Part shown: positions 1 through 5,470 of the stretch, in pieces
How the letters are laid out: the number at the start of each line of letters is the position of its first letter
Position numbering within the stretch: position 1 is the stretch's first letter
Assembly: GCA_018434645.1 (NCBI GenBank)
Contig: JAHDOX010000086.1
Coordinates: 1-5,470, forward strand
DNA length: 5,470 nucleotides
DNA from: Synergistales bacterium
GTDB lineage: Bacteria; Synergistota; Synergistia; Synergistales; Thermovirgaceae
Direction: 5' to 3'
Made by a program: the position numbers and the translations under genes
The notes under the pieces: generated by a model
Seen by the model: only the letters and a program-made list of their open reading frames with translations
The model's database searches: none
What the model was told of the DNA's origin: nothing

Positions 1-1630
1 GATCGAAAGGTCGAAACCGGTTGACCCAGCTTTCCGGGTTCAATCCGCATTCCTCGAAGGCCTTTTCCCATAAGATGATGTCGAAACATTCGGACCAGCC
101 GTCAAAACGTGCACCTTTTTTCCAGGCGCTTTCGATGGCCCCTGAAACACGCCTGTCGCCCAAAGCCAGGGCTGCTTCCAGGAAAGACTGATTCGGCTCG
201 TGATAATTCAGCTGTATTCCACTGCCCCTTGCTTCTTTCTTGAGGGCCGAGCCCTTTCGGTGGAGGTCTTCCCGCTTGTCCTGCGGCTCCCACTGGAAGG
301 GGGTGTGAGGCTTGGGTACGAATCCTGCGACAGAAAGGGAGACCTTTGCCTTCTTTCCCTCTTTTTTCGCGATTTTTTTCGCCAGGCGTGCCGTTTCAAG
401 GATTCCTTCAAGGTCCTTTTCTTGTTCCGTAGGCAGGCCCATCATGAAGTAAAGCTTTATCCTGTCCCAACCCTGGTGGAAGACCTCTTCGAAGGTCCTT
501 TCGATATCTTCATCGGTAACTCCCTTGTTTATAACATTCCGCAACCTTTGCGTCCCGGCCTCAGGGGCGAAAGTCAGCCCGCCGCGTCCCATCGACCTGA
601 GCCGCTTCGCGAGGCCGACGGAAAAGCCGTCCATCCTAAGGCTCGGGAGGCTGAGATTGACTCTGTGCCTTTCGAGGAACGGCCCAAGGCGGTCTATTAC
701 CTCCTCAAGCCCTGAGTAATCGCATGACGCAAGTGATATCAGCCCGAGTTCTTCCCAACCCGTGTTTTTTATGATTTTTTCGGCCGCTGCCGCAATCGTC
801 CCAGGAGATCGTTCTCTCAAGGGTCTGTAGGTCATACCCGCCTGGCAGAACCTGCAGCCGCGGGTGCACCCCCTGAATATTTCCACCGCCGCGCGATCAT
901 GTACAATACCAGAAGCCGGGACGACCATTGATTCGGGCACATGGGCAGAGTCGAGGTCAAGGACGGTCCGTTTGCGGTAACATCGGTTGGAAAGTGATTT
1001 GTCTTTTCCAATGGAAGGAACGTAGAACCCCTCCCGTTTGGAGAGTTCTTCCAAAACCTTTTCCCTGGAGTTTTTGAAGGATTCCGCGACTTCGAGTAGT
1101 TCCGGGAGGAGGATCTCGCCATCGCCAAGACAGAAAACATCTATAAAGGGGGCCAGTGGTTCGGGAGCCAGTGCGCCGGGACCACCCGCAGCTATCAAAG
1201 GCATGTCTTTACCACGATCTGGGCTTCGCAGGGGTATGCCGCCCAAATCCAGCATGGTGAGGATGTTGGTGGAGGTCAACTCGTACTGCAATGTGAAACC
1301 AACGACGTCGAAATCCTTCAAGGGCCTGCCCGAGTCGACGCCGCACAAATACTTTCCGGCATTTCTCAACTCTGCTTCCATGTCCGGCCAGGGGCAGTAA
1401 CTTCTGTCAATTCCGATTTTGGGACTTTGTCCGGCGATGGAATAGAGGATCTGAAACCCCAGGTAGCTCATCCCCACCTCATACGCGTCGGGGAAGGCCA
1501 GACACAGGGCAATCTTCTTTTGTTCGTATGTTTGGCGAACAAGTTTGTAATCGCAGCCTATATATCGAAAAGGTTTCTTGACCCTGCCGAGAAGCGGCCG
1601 CATAGGGTCCATGCGTTCAGTAAACTCCAT
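1..1630 (-). CDS. TIGR03960-type radical SAM protein with B12-binding-like N-terminus (3' end outside window)
   Basis: An uninterrupted frame of 543 codons runs from ATG at 1630 off the left edge with no stop. Residues about 38-190 form a Rossmann-like, B12-binding-like domain that opens with FPDAYEVGMSYLG (46-58). The radical SAM core follows, with the CxxxCxxC iron-sulfur motif at C255, C259 and C262 (CTRGCRFC), then SLPSLRMD (327-334), TFAPEAGT (353-360) and VPKPHTPFQW (438-447). FDGWSE at 509-514 is typical of the end of this family, so perhaps only a few dozen residues are missing unless the gene is fused to the DUF2344 partner (TIGR03936), as in some genomes. The start is supported by AGGAGG seven bases upstream. 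Family knowledge: it should bind a 4Fe-4S cluster and cleave S-adenosylmethionine; its substrate is not established. It is the last gene visible in the unit, 23 bases after rodA. Family assignment is from motif memory. Confidence 0.88.
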   Translation of the reverse strand, partial: MEFTERMDPMRPLLGRVKKPFRYIGCDYKLVRQTYEQKKIALCLAFPDAYEVGMSYLGFQILYSIAGQSPKIGIDRSYCPWPDMEAELRNAGKYLCGVDSGRPLKDFDVVGFTLQYELTSTNILTMLDLGGIPLRSPDRGKDMPLIAAGGPGALAPEPLAPFIDVFCLGDGEILLPELLEVAESFKNSREKVLEELSKREGFYVPSIGKDKSLSNRCYRKRTVLDLDSAHVPESMVVPASGIVHDRAAVEIFRGCTRGCRFCQAGMTYRPLRERSPGTIAAAAEKIIKNTGWEELGLISLASCDYSGLEEVIDRLGPFLERHRVNLSLPSLRMDGFSVGLAKRLRSMGRGGLTFAPEAGTQRLRNVINKGVTDEDIERTFEEVFHQGWDRIKLYFMMGLPTEQEKDLEGILETARLAKKIAKKEGKKAKVSLSVAGFVPKPHTPFQWEPQDKREDLHRKGSALKKEARGSGIQLNYHEPNQSFLEAALALGDRRVSGAIESAWKKGARFDGWSECFDIILWEKAFEECGLNPESWVNRFRPFD

Positions 1631-1637
1631 AAATCAA

Positions 1638-1643
1638 CCTCCT
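1638..1643 (-). promoter_or_regulatory. Shine-Dalgarno site of the radical SAM gene
   Basis: AGGAGG reads on the minus strand in the 23-base gap after rodA, seven bases before ATG 1630. It is the strongest ribosome binding site in the window and favours that ATG over the in-frame ATGs at codons 7 and 10. Confidence 0.8.
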
Positions 1644-1653
1644 GTGGTTTTTC

Positions 1654-2790
1654 CTAGCTGTATTGCCTGCGGGTAGAAACAAAGATACTTTGCAGGATCC
1701 CAAGGGCCACTGCGAGGGACAAAAGGGCGCTGCCCCCGTAGGAAACAAAAGGAAGCGGCAAGCCTGTAACCGGAGCCAATCCCATGCTCATCGCTATACA
1801 TTCGACGGTCTGAAACCAGAACCAGCCGGAAATCCCTGCGACAAAGATCCTGGCACGGGTATCCTTGGTCCTTACCCCGATCCCTATAATTCTCCACAAC
1901 AAAACAGTGAAAAGGCCTATTACGATCACGGCCCCCAAAAACCCGAATTCTTCGGCGAAGACGCTGAAAACAAAGTCCGTGTGCGGTTCAGGCAGAAAAT
2001 GCAACTTGCTCTGGGTTCCCTTTAGAAATCCCTTTCCGAAAAGGCCGCCCGCTCCGACGGCTATCCTGGACTGTATGACGTTGTACCCGGCACCCAGAGG
2101 ATCGAGATAGGGATTTACGAAAACGAGAAGCCGAAGTTTCTGGTATTCCTTAAGAAGCATCCACCCCATAGGGAGTGCCGCAAATCCTGCAAGAAAGGTC
2201 CCCAGAAGATATTTTTTGGGCGTTCCGGCGGCAAAAAGGGCTGCAATCGTTATTACCCCGTAAACAGCAGCCGTTCCCAGGTCCGGTTGAAAAAGGACAA
2301 GAGCCCCGCTCGCACCTGCCAGGGCAAGGCTCCCCAGAAACCTCCCCACCTTGACAGGAGGATAGCGAAAAAGCCACGAAGACAGAAACAGCGCCAGTGC
2401 AAATTTCCCGGCTTCGGAAGGCTGAAGGCTTACCGCCCCTATATTGAGGAACCGACCGACATTGATCCAGCTTTGCGCGCCTCGCGAGACAGTCCCCAGG
2501 ACAAAGACAAGAAGAAGCACGGCCAAAACTGCGACATACAAAGGGACAGACCATCTGAAAAAACGTTCGTGACCGATACAGAAAGCGACGATAAACGCGA
2601 AACACGACACCACACCCCACAGCGCCTGACGATAGACCAGCGTTGCCAGGACTCCGCCCTTTCCGGAGGTCGCACTATAGATCACAAGCAAGCCTGTGAA
2701 AAAAAGGATCACAGCCGACAGCACCAGGACAGGATCGATGTTTTTGAGCCGCGCCAGATCCCTGGAGAGGGAATCTTTAACGCCCTTCAT
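1654..2790 (-). CDS. rodA: RodA, SEDS-family peptidoglycan glycosyltransferase
   Basis: 378 residues, the usual RodA length, and rich in hydrophobic segments consistent with about ten membrane helices. The first helix starts near residue 20, after a short charged N-terminus. SEDS signatures are in order: SLQPSEAGKFA (121-131), LFQPDLGT (166-173), GTQSKLHFLPEPHTDFVF (258-275) and PVTGLPLPFVSYGGSA (340-355). D272 in PEPHTDF matches the catalytic Asp of RodA (D262 in E. coli). RodA polymerises lipid II into glycan strands in the cytoplasmic membrane and works with PBP2, whose gene lies upstream in the same unit. The RodA signatures and the PBP2 neighbour argue against FtsW or SpoVE. The ATG overlaps the minE stop (ATGA, 2790-2787), implying translational coupling; the stop is TAG. 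One odd point: the usual NIGM before PVTG reads CIAM (331-334). Confidence 0.96.
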   Translation of the reverse strand: MKGVKDSLSRDLARLKNIDPVLVLSAVILFFTGLLVIYSATSGKGGVLATLVYRQALWGVVSCFAFIVAFCIGHERFFRWSVPLYVAVLAVLLLVFVLGTVSRGAQSWINVGRFLNIGAVSLQPSEAGKFALALFLSSWLFRYPPVKVGRFLGSLALAGASGALVLFQPDLGTAAVYGVITIAALFAAGTPKKYLLGTFLAGFAALPMGWMLLKEYQKLRLLVFVNPYLDPLGAGYNVIQSRIAVGAGGLFGKGFLKGTQSKLHFLPEPHTDFVFSVFAEEFGFLGAVIVIGLFTVLLWRIIGIGVRTKDTRARIFVAGISGWFWFQTVECIAMSMGLAPVTGLPLPFVSYGGSALLSLAVALGILQSIFVSTRRQYS

Positions 2791-2811
2791 CTTTTACGGT
2801 TTTGGCTCCTT
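2787..2811 (-). promoter_or_regulatory. minE-rodA overlap with distant Shine-Dalgarno
   Basis: The minE TGA and the rodA ATG share the four bases ATGA (2790-2787). The only good Shine-Dalgarno, AAGGAG at 2811-2806, lies inside the minE coding tail and 15 bases from the ATG, farther than usual. Start of rodA is therefore probably helped by ribosomes ending on minE; this is inferred from layout. Confidence 0.6.
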
Positions 2812-3116
2812 TTCTTTTTGCCCTCCGCATGAATTTTTTCTTCTTTTCCCGGAGTCCCTTCCAGGCGACGTTTTACCCTGAGGACCGGAATGTTGGCCAC
2901 CAACGCTACAGAGCTTTTGTCCTTTTCGAGCTCCAGTTCTATGCCCTCTTCCGAAATATCCATGTAATTGCTTATCACCGATATGATGTCACGGCGCAGA
3001 CACTCCATCATGCCCGCGGAAATATCCGCCCGGTCGTGAATCAGAACCACCTGCAGCCGTTCCTTGGCGTTTTGTTTCGAATTCCCTACCTTGAAAAAGC
3101 GTGAGAGAAAGCCCAT
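2787..3116 (-). CDS. minE: MinE, cell division topological specificity factor, with basic C-terminal tail
   Basis: 109 residues from the chosen ATG at 3116. The N-terminus MGFLSRFF is an amphipathic membrane-targeting segment like that of other MinE proteins. NAKERLQVVLIHDR (16-29) is the MinD-contact helix or strand, and LRRDIISVISNYMDI (40-54) with the following strands forms the dimeric topological specificity domain. MinE stimulates MinD ATP hydrolysis and drives MinCD off the membrane at mid-cell. GTG 3137 and ATG 3122 are possible earlier starts, but the GGAAGGGAG ribosome site is seven bases before 3116, one base before 3122, and downstream of 3137. Residues 82-109 are an extension holding 12 Lys/Arg, making the protein about 20 residues longer than E. 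coli MinE (88). The frame is the same as minD, separated from it only by the minD TAG. Confidence 0.93.
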   Translation of the reverse strand: MGFLSRFFKVGNSKQNAKERLQVVLIHDRADISAGMMECLRRDIISVISNYMDISEEGIELELEKDKSSVALVANIPVLRVKRRLEGTPGKEEKIHAEGKKKRSQNRKR

Positions 3117-3123
3117 TGTCATG

Positions 3124-3132
3124 CTCCCTTCC
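3124..3132 (-). promoter_or_regulatory. Shine-Dalgarno site deciding the minE start
   Basis: GGAAGGGAG on the minus strand ends seven bases before ATG 3116. It is too close to ATG 3122 and lies after GTG 3137, so it supports the protein beginning MGFLSRFF. Confidence 0.65.
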
Positions 3133-3137
3133 GACAC

Positions 3138-3938
3138 CTAAAGCCTGAGCATCCTCATGAGGCCCGCGAGAAAACCTCGTCCTTGCTCCCCCTGCGGTAG
3201 AGAAAGAGGAACGTCCTTGCCCAGAAGCCTGTCCGTAATGTCCTTGAAGGCCTTCGCAGCAGGCGACTGCAAGCCCAACGAAAGAGGTTCACCCTTGTTG
3301 CTCGAAATGACGACCGAATCGTCTTCAGGCACTACGCCGATTATCTTGACGGCCAAGACCTCGCTGACGTCGTTGACGTCAAGCATATTCCCCTTGTCCA
3401 CCATCTTTTGTCTGAACCTGTTTACGATGAGGTTGATGCTGTTTTTGCCGTCGGCCTCGAGCAATCCGATGATCCTGTCGGCATCACGGACGGAGGAAAC
3501 CTCCGGCGTTGCTACGACCAGCGCTTCGTCGGCGCACAGGGCAGCGTTGCGAAATCCCGATTCGATACCGGCGGGGCTGTCTATAAGGACAAAATCGAAG
3601 GAACCCCTGAGGGAGTTGCACAAATAGCGCATCTGGTCAGGTGTTACCGCGTCTTTTGTCCTGGTCTGCGCCGCCGGCAAAAGATACAGGTTATCGACGC
3701 GCTTGTCCCGCACGAGGGCCTGCTGCAGCCTGCACGCGTTTTCCACCACATCGACGAGATTGTAGACTATGCGGTTTTCAAGCCCCATCACCACATCGAG
3801 GTTTCTAAGGCCTATATCGGCGTCTACCGCTACAACGGAATACCCCTGCTTCGCCAGACAGGCTGAAAGGTTCGCCGTGACTGTGGTTTTGCCGACTCCC
3901 CCCTTGCCCGACGTTACTACGATTATCCTGGTATCCAA
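3138..3938 (-). CDS. minD: MinD, septum-site determining membrane ATPase
   Basis: 266 residues, full length for the family. The deviant Walker A motif GKGGVGKTT (11-19) has the signature Lys12 and Lys17. VDADIGLRNLD (38-48) is switch I, LIDSPAGIE (118-126) is switch II/Walker B, and SSVRDADRIIGLL (148-160) corresponds to the helix that contacts MinC and MinE. The end GRGFLAGLMRMLRL (253-266) is an amphipathic membrane-targeting helix. MinD dimerises with ATP on the inner membrane face, recruits MinC and is released by MinE. The start codon is TTG at 3938, chosen because GGAGGG sits seven bases upstream and because the protein then begins just before the first beta strand (MDTRIIVVTSGKGG), as expected. 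The stop is TAG, and the next codons continue in the minE frame. Confidence 0.97.
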   Translation of the reverse strand: MDTRIIVVTSGKGGVGKTTVTANLSACLAKQGYSVVAVDADIGLRNLDVVMGLENRIVYNLVDVVENACRLQQALVRDKRVDNLYLLPAAQTRTKDAVTPDQMRYLCNSLRGSFDFVLIDSPAGIESGFRNAALCADEALVVATPEVSSVRDADRIIGLLEADGKNSINLIVNRFRQKMVDKGNMLDVNDVSEVLAVKIIGVVPEDDSVVISSNKGEPLSLGLQSPAAKAFKDITDRLLGKDVPLSLPQGEQGRGFLAGLMRMLRL

Positions 3939-3945
3939 GTAAGAT

Positions 3946-3951
3946 CCCTCC
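3946..3951 (-). promoter_or_regulatory. Shine-Dalgarno site supporting the TTG start of minD
   Basis: GGAGGG lies in the 40-base minC-minD gap, seven bases before TTG 3938. No ATG in this frame lies between it and the Walker A motif, so TTG is the only sensible start. Confidence 0.75.
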
Positions 3952-3978
3952 GTCCAAAAATCTTGTCAGCCTGCTTCC

Positions 3979-4659
3979 TTAAAAGGCCAGTTCGTCTACA
4001 ACTATCTGATCGCCTTTGACGACCATCCGTACCGTTTTGCCCCACCAGGGTGCCTTGCTGTCGTGATAACAGATCTTTTCGCCGATTCTCACCTGGTTGG
4101 TTGTAAAATGGCCTGCTACCACTAACACGGATTCATCCCCGGAACAACCGGCGTGCGCGAGTCCGCAAAGGCGCCCAAGAATACATATCGACCCCGTACC
4201 GTAGACTTCGGCTCCCTCGTTTACGTTTCCGATGATAATGATATCACCGTCATGCTCTACTTTTTGCCCTGATCTGAGCGACCTCTGCAGTATCAACGCC
4301 GGTGAGGGCGGATTTTTTATGAAGCCGGCAAGACCTTTCTTTTCCAGCGGGTCACGCTCGAAGGTCCTCAGCCCCATCCTTTTAAGCATTTCCTGGGATT
4401 TTCCGTCGAAGGTGCGCCATTCTCTCACCGTAAGCCTTCTCGGAAGGAGCGTTTTTTCCATAATTTCCAATACCACGCCACCGGGAATGGGACGGCCCTG
4501 AAAATCCAGGATGATCGTTGCGCCATCTACAATCTTTCCCGCATCATCCAGCGTCCTGTCTATAAGGGGGACAAGCTCTCCGTCCGGCGGGCCTTCGGGA
4601 ACGACAAGACGCAAACAGCCCCGTTCTCCCTTCAGTGTGGCCTGGAACTCATCTGTCAT
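3979..4659 (-). CDS. minC: MinC, septum-site determining protein (FtsZ inhibitor)
   Basis: 226 residues from ATG 4659. Residues 1 to about 105 are the variable N-terminal domain that antagonises FtsZ assembly. After a linker, residues about 122-195 form the beta-helix domain that dimerises and binds MinD. It shows RSGQ (129-132), GDIIIIGNVNEGAEVYGTG (138-156), LGRLCGLAHAG (161-171), CSGD (172-175) and NQVRIGEKI (188-196). MinC is brought to the membrane by MinD, encoded 40 bases downstream, and blocks Z rings away from mid-cell. GTG 4668 would add three residues, but the AAAGGTGA ribosome site overlaps it and is well spaced for 4659. Cys165 replaces the Arg common in the LRG-AHAG segment. The short extension after residue 200 is not distinctive. 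Stop TAA. Confidence 0.94.
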   Translation of the reverse strand: MTDEFQATLKGERGCLRLVVPEGPPDGELVPLIDRTLDDAGKIVDGATIILDFQGRPIPGGVVLEIMEKTLLPRRLTVREWRTFDGKSQEMLKRMGLRTFERDPLEKKGLAGFIKNPPSPALILQRSLRSGQKVEHDGDIIIIGNVNEGAEVYGTGSICILGRLCGLAHAGCSGDESVLVVAGHFTTNQVRIGEKICYHDSKAPWWGKTVRMVVKGDQIVVDELAF

Positions 4660-4664
4660 TAAAA

Positions 4665-4672
4665 TCACCTTT
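4665..4672 (-). promoter_or_regulatory. Shine-Dalgarno-like site deciding the minC start
   Basis: AAAGGTGA on the minus strand has its AGGTG core six bases from ATG 4659. The alternative GTG at 4668 is part of the site itself, so the ATG is preferred. Confidence 0.6.
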
Positions 4673-4692
4673 CGCCCTCATGCTGATTTCAC

Positions 4693-4785
4693 TCAGCGAC
4701 GACACAGATAGGCAAGCAACCTGCCTACGACAGGAGCGGCGACACTGCTGCCTTTACCTCCGCCCTCGACAATAGCTATGGCTAC
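4693..4785 (-). pseudogene. mrdA: C-terminal remainder of mrdA after the in-frame amber codon
   Basis: Directly after TAG 4788-4786 the same frame reads VAIAIVEGGGKGSSVAAP, then VVGRLLAYLCRR and TGA at 4695-4693. This matches the end of PBP2 proteins (NPR-x-AVAVVVEGG, then AAP and a closing helix), with the stop codon standing for exactly one residue. So 30 codons of coding sequence are kept without frameshift. It has no ribosome site or start of its own, and would be made only by readthrough of the TAG, or normally if the TAG is a base error (TAC or TAT for Tyr would fit). The true gene end would then be 33 bases before minC. Confidence 0.8.
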
Positions 4786-5470
4786 CTACCTCGGATTTTC
4801 TGCGGGAGCGTACCCGACAAACCATGCGTGGTCGTCGCCGTGCGGGTTCTGGGCAGTACCTGTTTTGCCCGAAAGTTCAACGCCAAACCCTCCGGCGGGC
4901 CTTCCCGTTCCACTACGAACCACTTCGCGTAACCCTTTTCTCAAAATCCCGAGTTTTTTTTCCGACAGGTCAAGGCTTCGGGTTTTTAAGGGTCTCTCCG
5001 CAAACAGTCTGGGCCTTACCAGTGTACCTCCATTGGCGATCGCTGCATACAAGACGGCCACCTGTACCGGTGTTACAAGTAAATACCCTTGCCCGATAGA
5101 ATAGTTGACTGTATCGCCTGGATACCAGTTTTCGCGTATGTTTGCCCTTTTCCATTCTTTTCCTGCGATTACACCTGGAGCCTCGCCTGGCAGGTCGATG
5201 TCGGTTCTTTCACCGATTCCAAACTGGCTGCTCCAATAGACCAAAGCGTCGATCCCGGTTTTTAATCCGGCCTGGAAGAAATATACACCACAGGATTCTT
5301 TCAGGGAATCAATGATATCCACCCTGCCATGCCCGGTCCTTTTCCAGCACCTGAACACTCTGTCGCCGAGGCGAAAGGCTCCGGTGCAGTTGTACGTGGT
5401 TCTCTCGGTGATCGCTCCCTCCGCCAGGGCAGCGTAAAGAGTCACAACCTTGAAGGGCGAACCGGGAGGA
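4786..5470 (-). CDS. mrdA: Penicillin-binding protein 2 (MrdA), transpeptidase domain, 5' part outside window, ends at in-frame TAG
   Basis: 227 codons are visible, beginning exactly at the active site. PPGSPFKV carries the acylating serine (codon 5460-5458) and the SxxK lysine (5451-5449). Further on are GDTVNYSIGQGYLLVTPVQVAVLYAAIANGG, typical of PBP2 in elongasomes, and SGKTGTAQ with the KTG triad at 4866-4858. AWFVGYAPAENPR ends this part. PBP2 crosslinks peptidoglycan strands made by RodA, on the outer face of the membrane. The N-terminal membrane anchor and pedestal lie beyond 5470. Two oddities: the SxN/SxD motif reads SCG (5295-5287), and the frame meets TAG at 4788-4786, before the last strand and helix of the fold. 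Those still follow in the same frame. Family assignment is firm; whether this copy is functional is uncertain. Confidence 0.92.
   Translation of the reverse strand, partial: PPGSPFKVVTLYAALAEGAITERTTYNCTGAFRLGDRVFRCWKRTGHGRVDIIDSLKESCGVYFFQAGLKTGIDALVYWSSQFGIGERTDIDLPGEAPGVIAGKEWKRANIRENWYPGDTVNYSIGQGYLLVTPVQVAVLYAAIANGGTLVRPRLFAERPLKTRSLDLSEKKLGILRKGLREVVRSGTGRPAGGFGVELSGKTGTAQNPHGDDHAWFVGYAPAENPR

Noticed and set aside
200..715. Plus-strand open frame of 171 codons
   Set aside because: It lies wholly antisense to the radical SAM gene, has no recognisable domain, and its composition mirrors the codons of the opposite strand.
832..1140. Minus-strand frame of 102 codons inside the radical SAM gene, suggesting a frameshift
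   Set aside because: The radical SAM frame itself translates without interruption from 1630 to 1, so this is an out-of-frame shadow and no frameshift is needed.
2287..2832. Plus-strand open frame of 181 codons, very polar and Arg/Lys/Gln-rich
   Set aside because: It is antisense to rodA and minE; the polar composition is what the complement of hydrophobic membrane codons gives. No family similarity seen.
3157..3866. Two overlapping plus-strand frames of about 150 codons each
   Set aside because: Both are antisense to minD, which is unmistakable on the minus strand.
4649..4681. Ten-codon mini-frame (ATG to TGA) overlapping the minC start, as a possible leader peptide
   Set aside because: It has no good ribosome site, no regulatory residue pattern, and is short enough to arise by chance.
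4660..4785. A 126-base intergenic region with a promoter before minC
   Set aside because: Most of it is still the mrdA reading frame after the amber codon; I saw no convincing -35/-10 pair.
3138..4788. Genome-wide recoding of TAG as a sense codon
   Set aside because: minD and rodA both end naturally at TAG at the expected family lengths, so TAG acts as a real stop in this organism; only a local event is plausible in mrdA.
1..5470. A previously undescribed multi-gene system, CRISPR array, mobile element, tRNA or riboswitch
   Set aside because: All bases are accounted for by six conserved co-directional genes and short gaps; no repeats, terminal inverted repeats or RNA-like structures were seen by eye.

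Overview
The window holds six genes, all on the minus strand and tightly packed, so it is best read from position 5470 down to 1. In transcription order they are: the transpeptidase end of penicillin-binding protein 2 (mrdA, entering from the right edge), minC, minD, minE, rodA, and a radical SAM protein of the TIGR03960 type that runs off the left edge. Gaps between genes are short (33, 40, 21 and 23 bases, plus one 4-base overlap) and each downstream gene has its own Shine-Dalgarno-like sequence. I see no internal promoter or terminator, no RNA gene, no mobile element and no CRISPR array. The layout suggests one polycistronic unit.

The order mrdA-minC-minD-minE-rodA followed by this radical SAM family is familiar from Clostridia-like Firmicutes and, as far as I recall, from Synergistota. 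There it usually sits downstream of mreBCD and upstream of a DUF2344 protein, ribonuclease G and rplU. Protein style (for example the RodA and MinD sequences) makes me lean towards a Synergistota-like anaerobe, with low confidence. The sequence alone does not fix the phylum. Base composition is moderate, about half GC by eye.

The genes form two linked modules. PBP2 and RodA are the transpeptidase and SEDS glycosyltransferase partners of the elongasome, which builds the cylindrical wall. MinC, MinD and MinE place the division septum at mid-cell: MinD is the membrane ATPase, MinC the FtsZ inhibitor and MinE the MinD ATPase stimulator. The radical SAM protein has no established function and is the least understood gene here.

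The most unusual point is in mrdA. An in-frame amber codon at 4788-4786 interrupts the gene 30 codons before a natural-looking end. The sequence after it still encodes the expected final strand and helix of the transpeptidase fold. The same fragment has SCG where the active-site SxN/SxD motif is expected. A true nonsense mutation, a base error in the sequence, or readthrough are all possible. No wholly new system was found; the rest is a conserved shape-and-division operon with a few local oddities.
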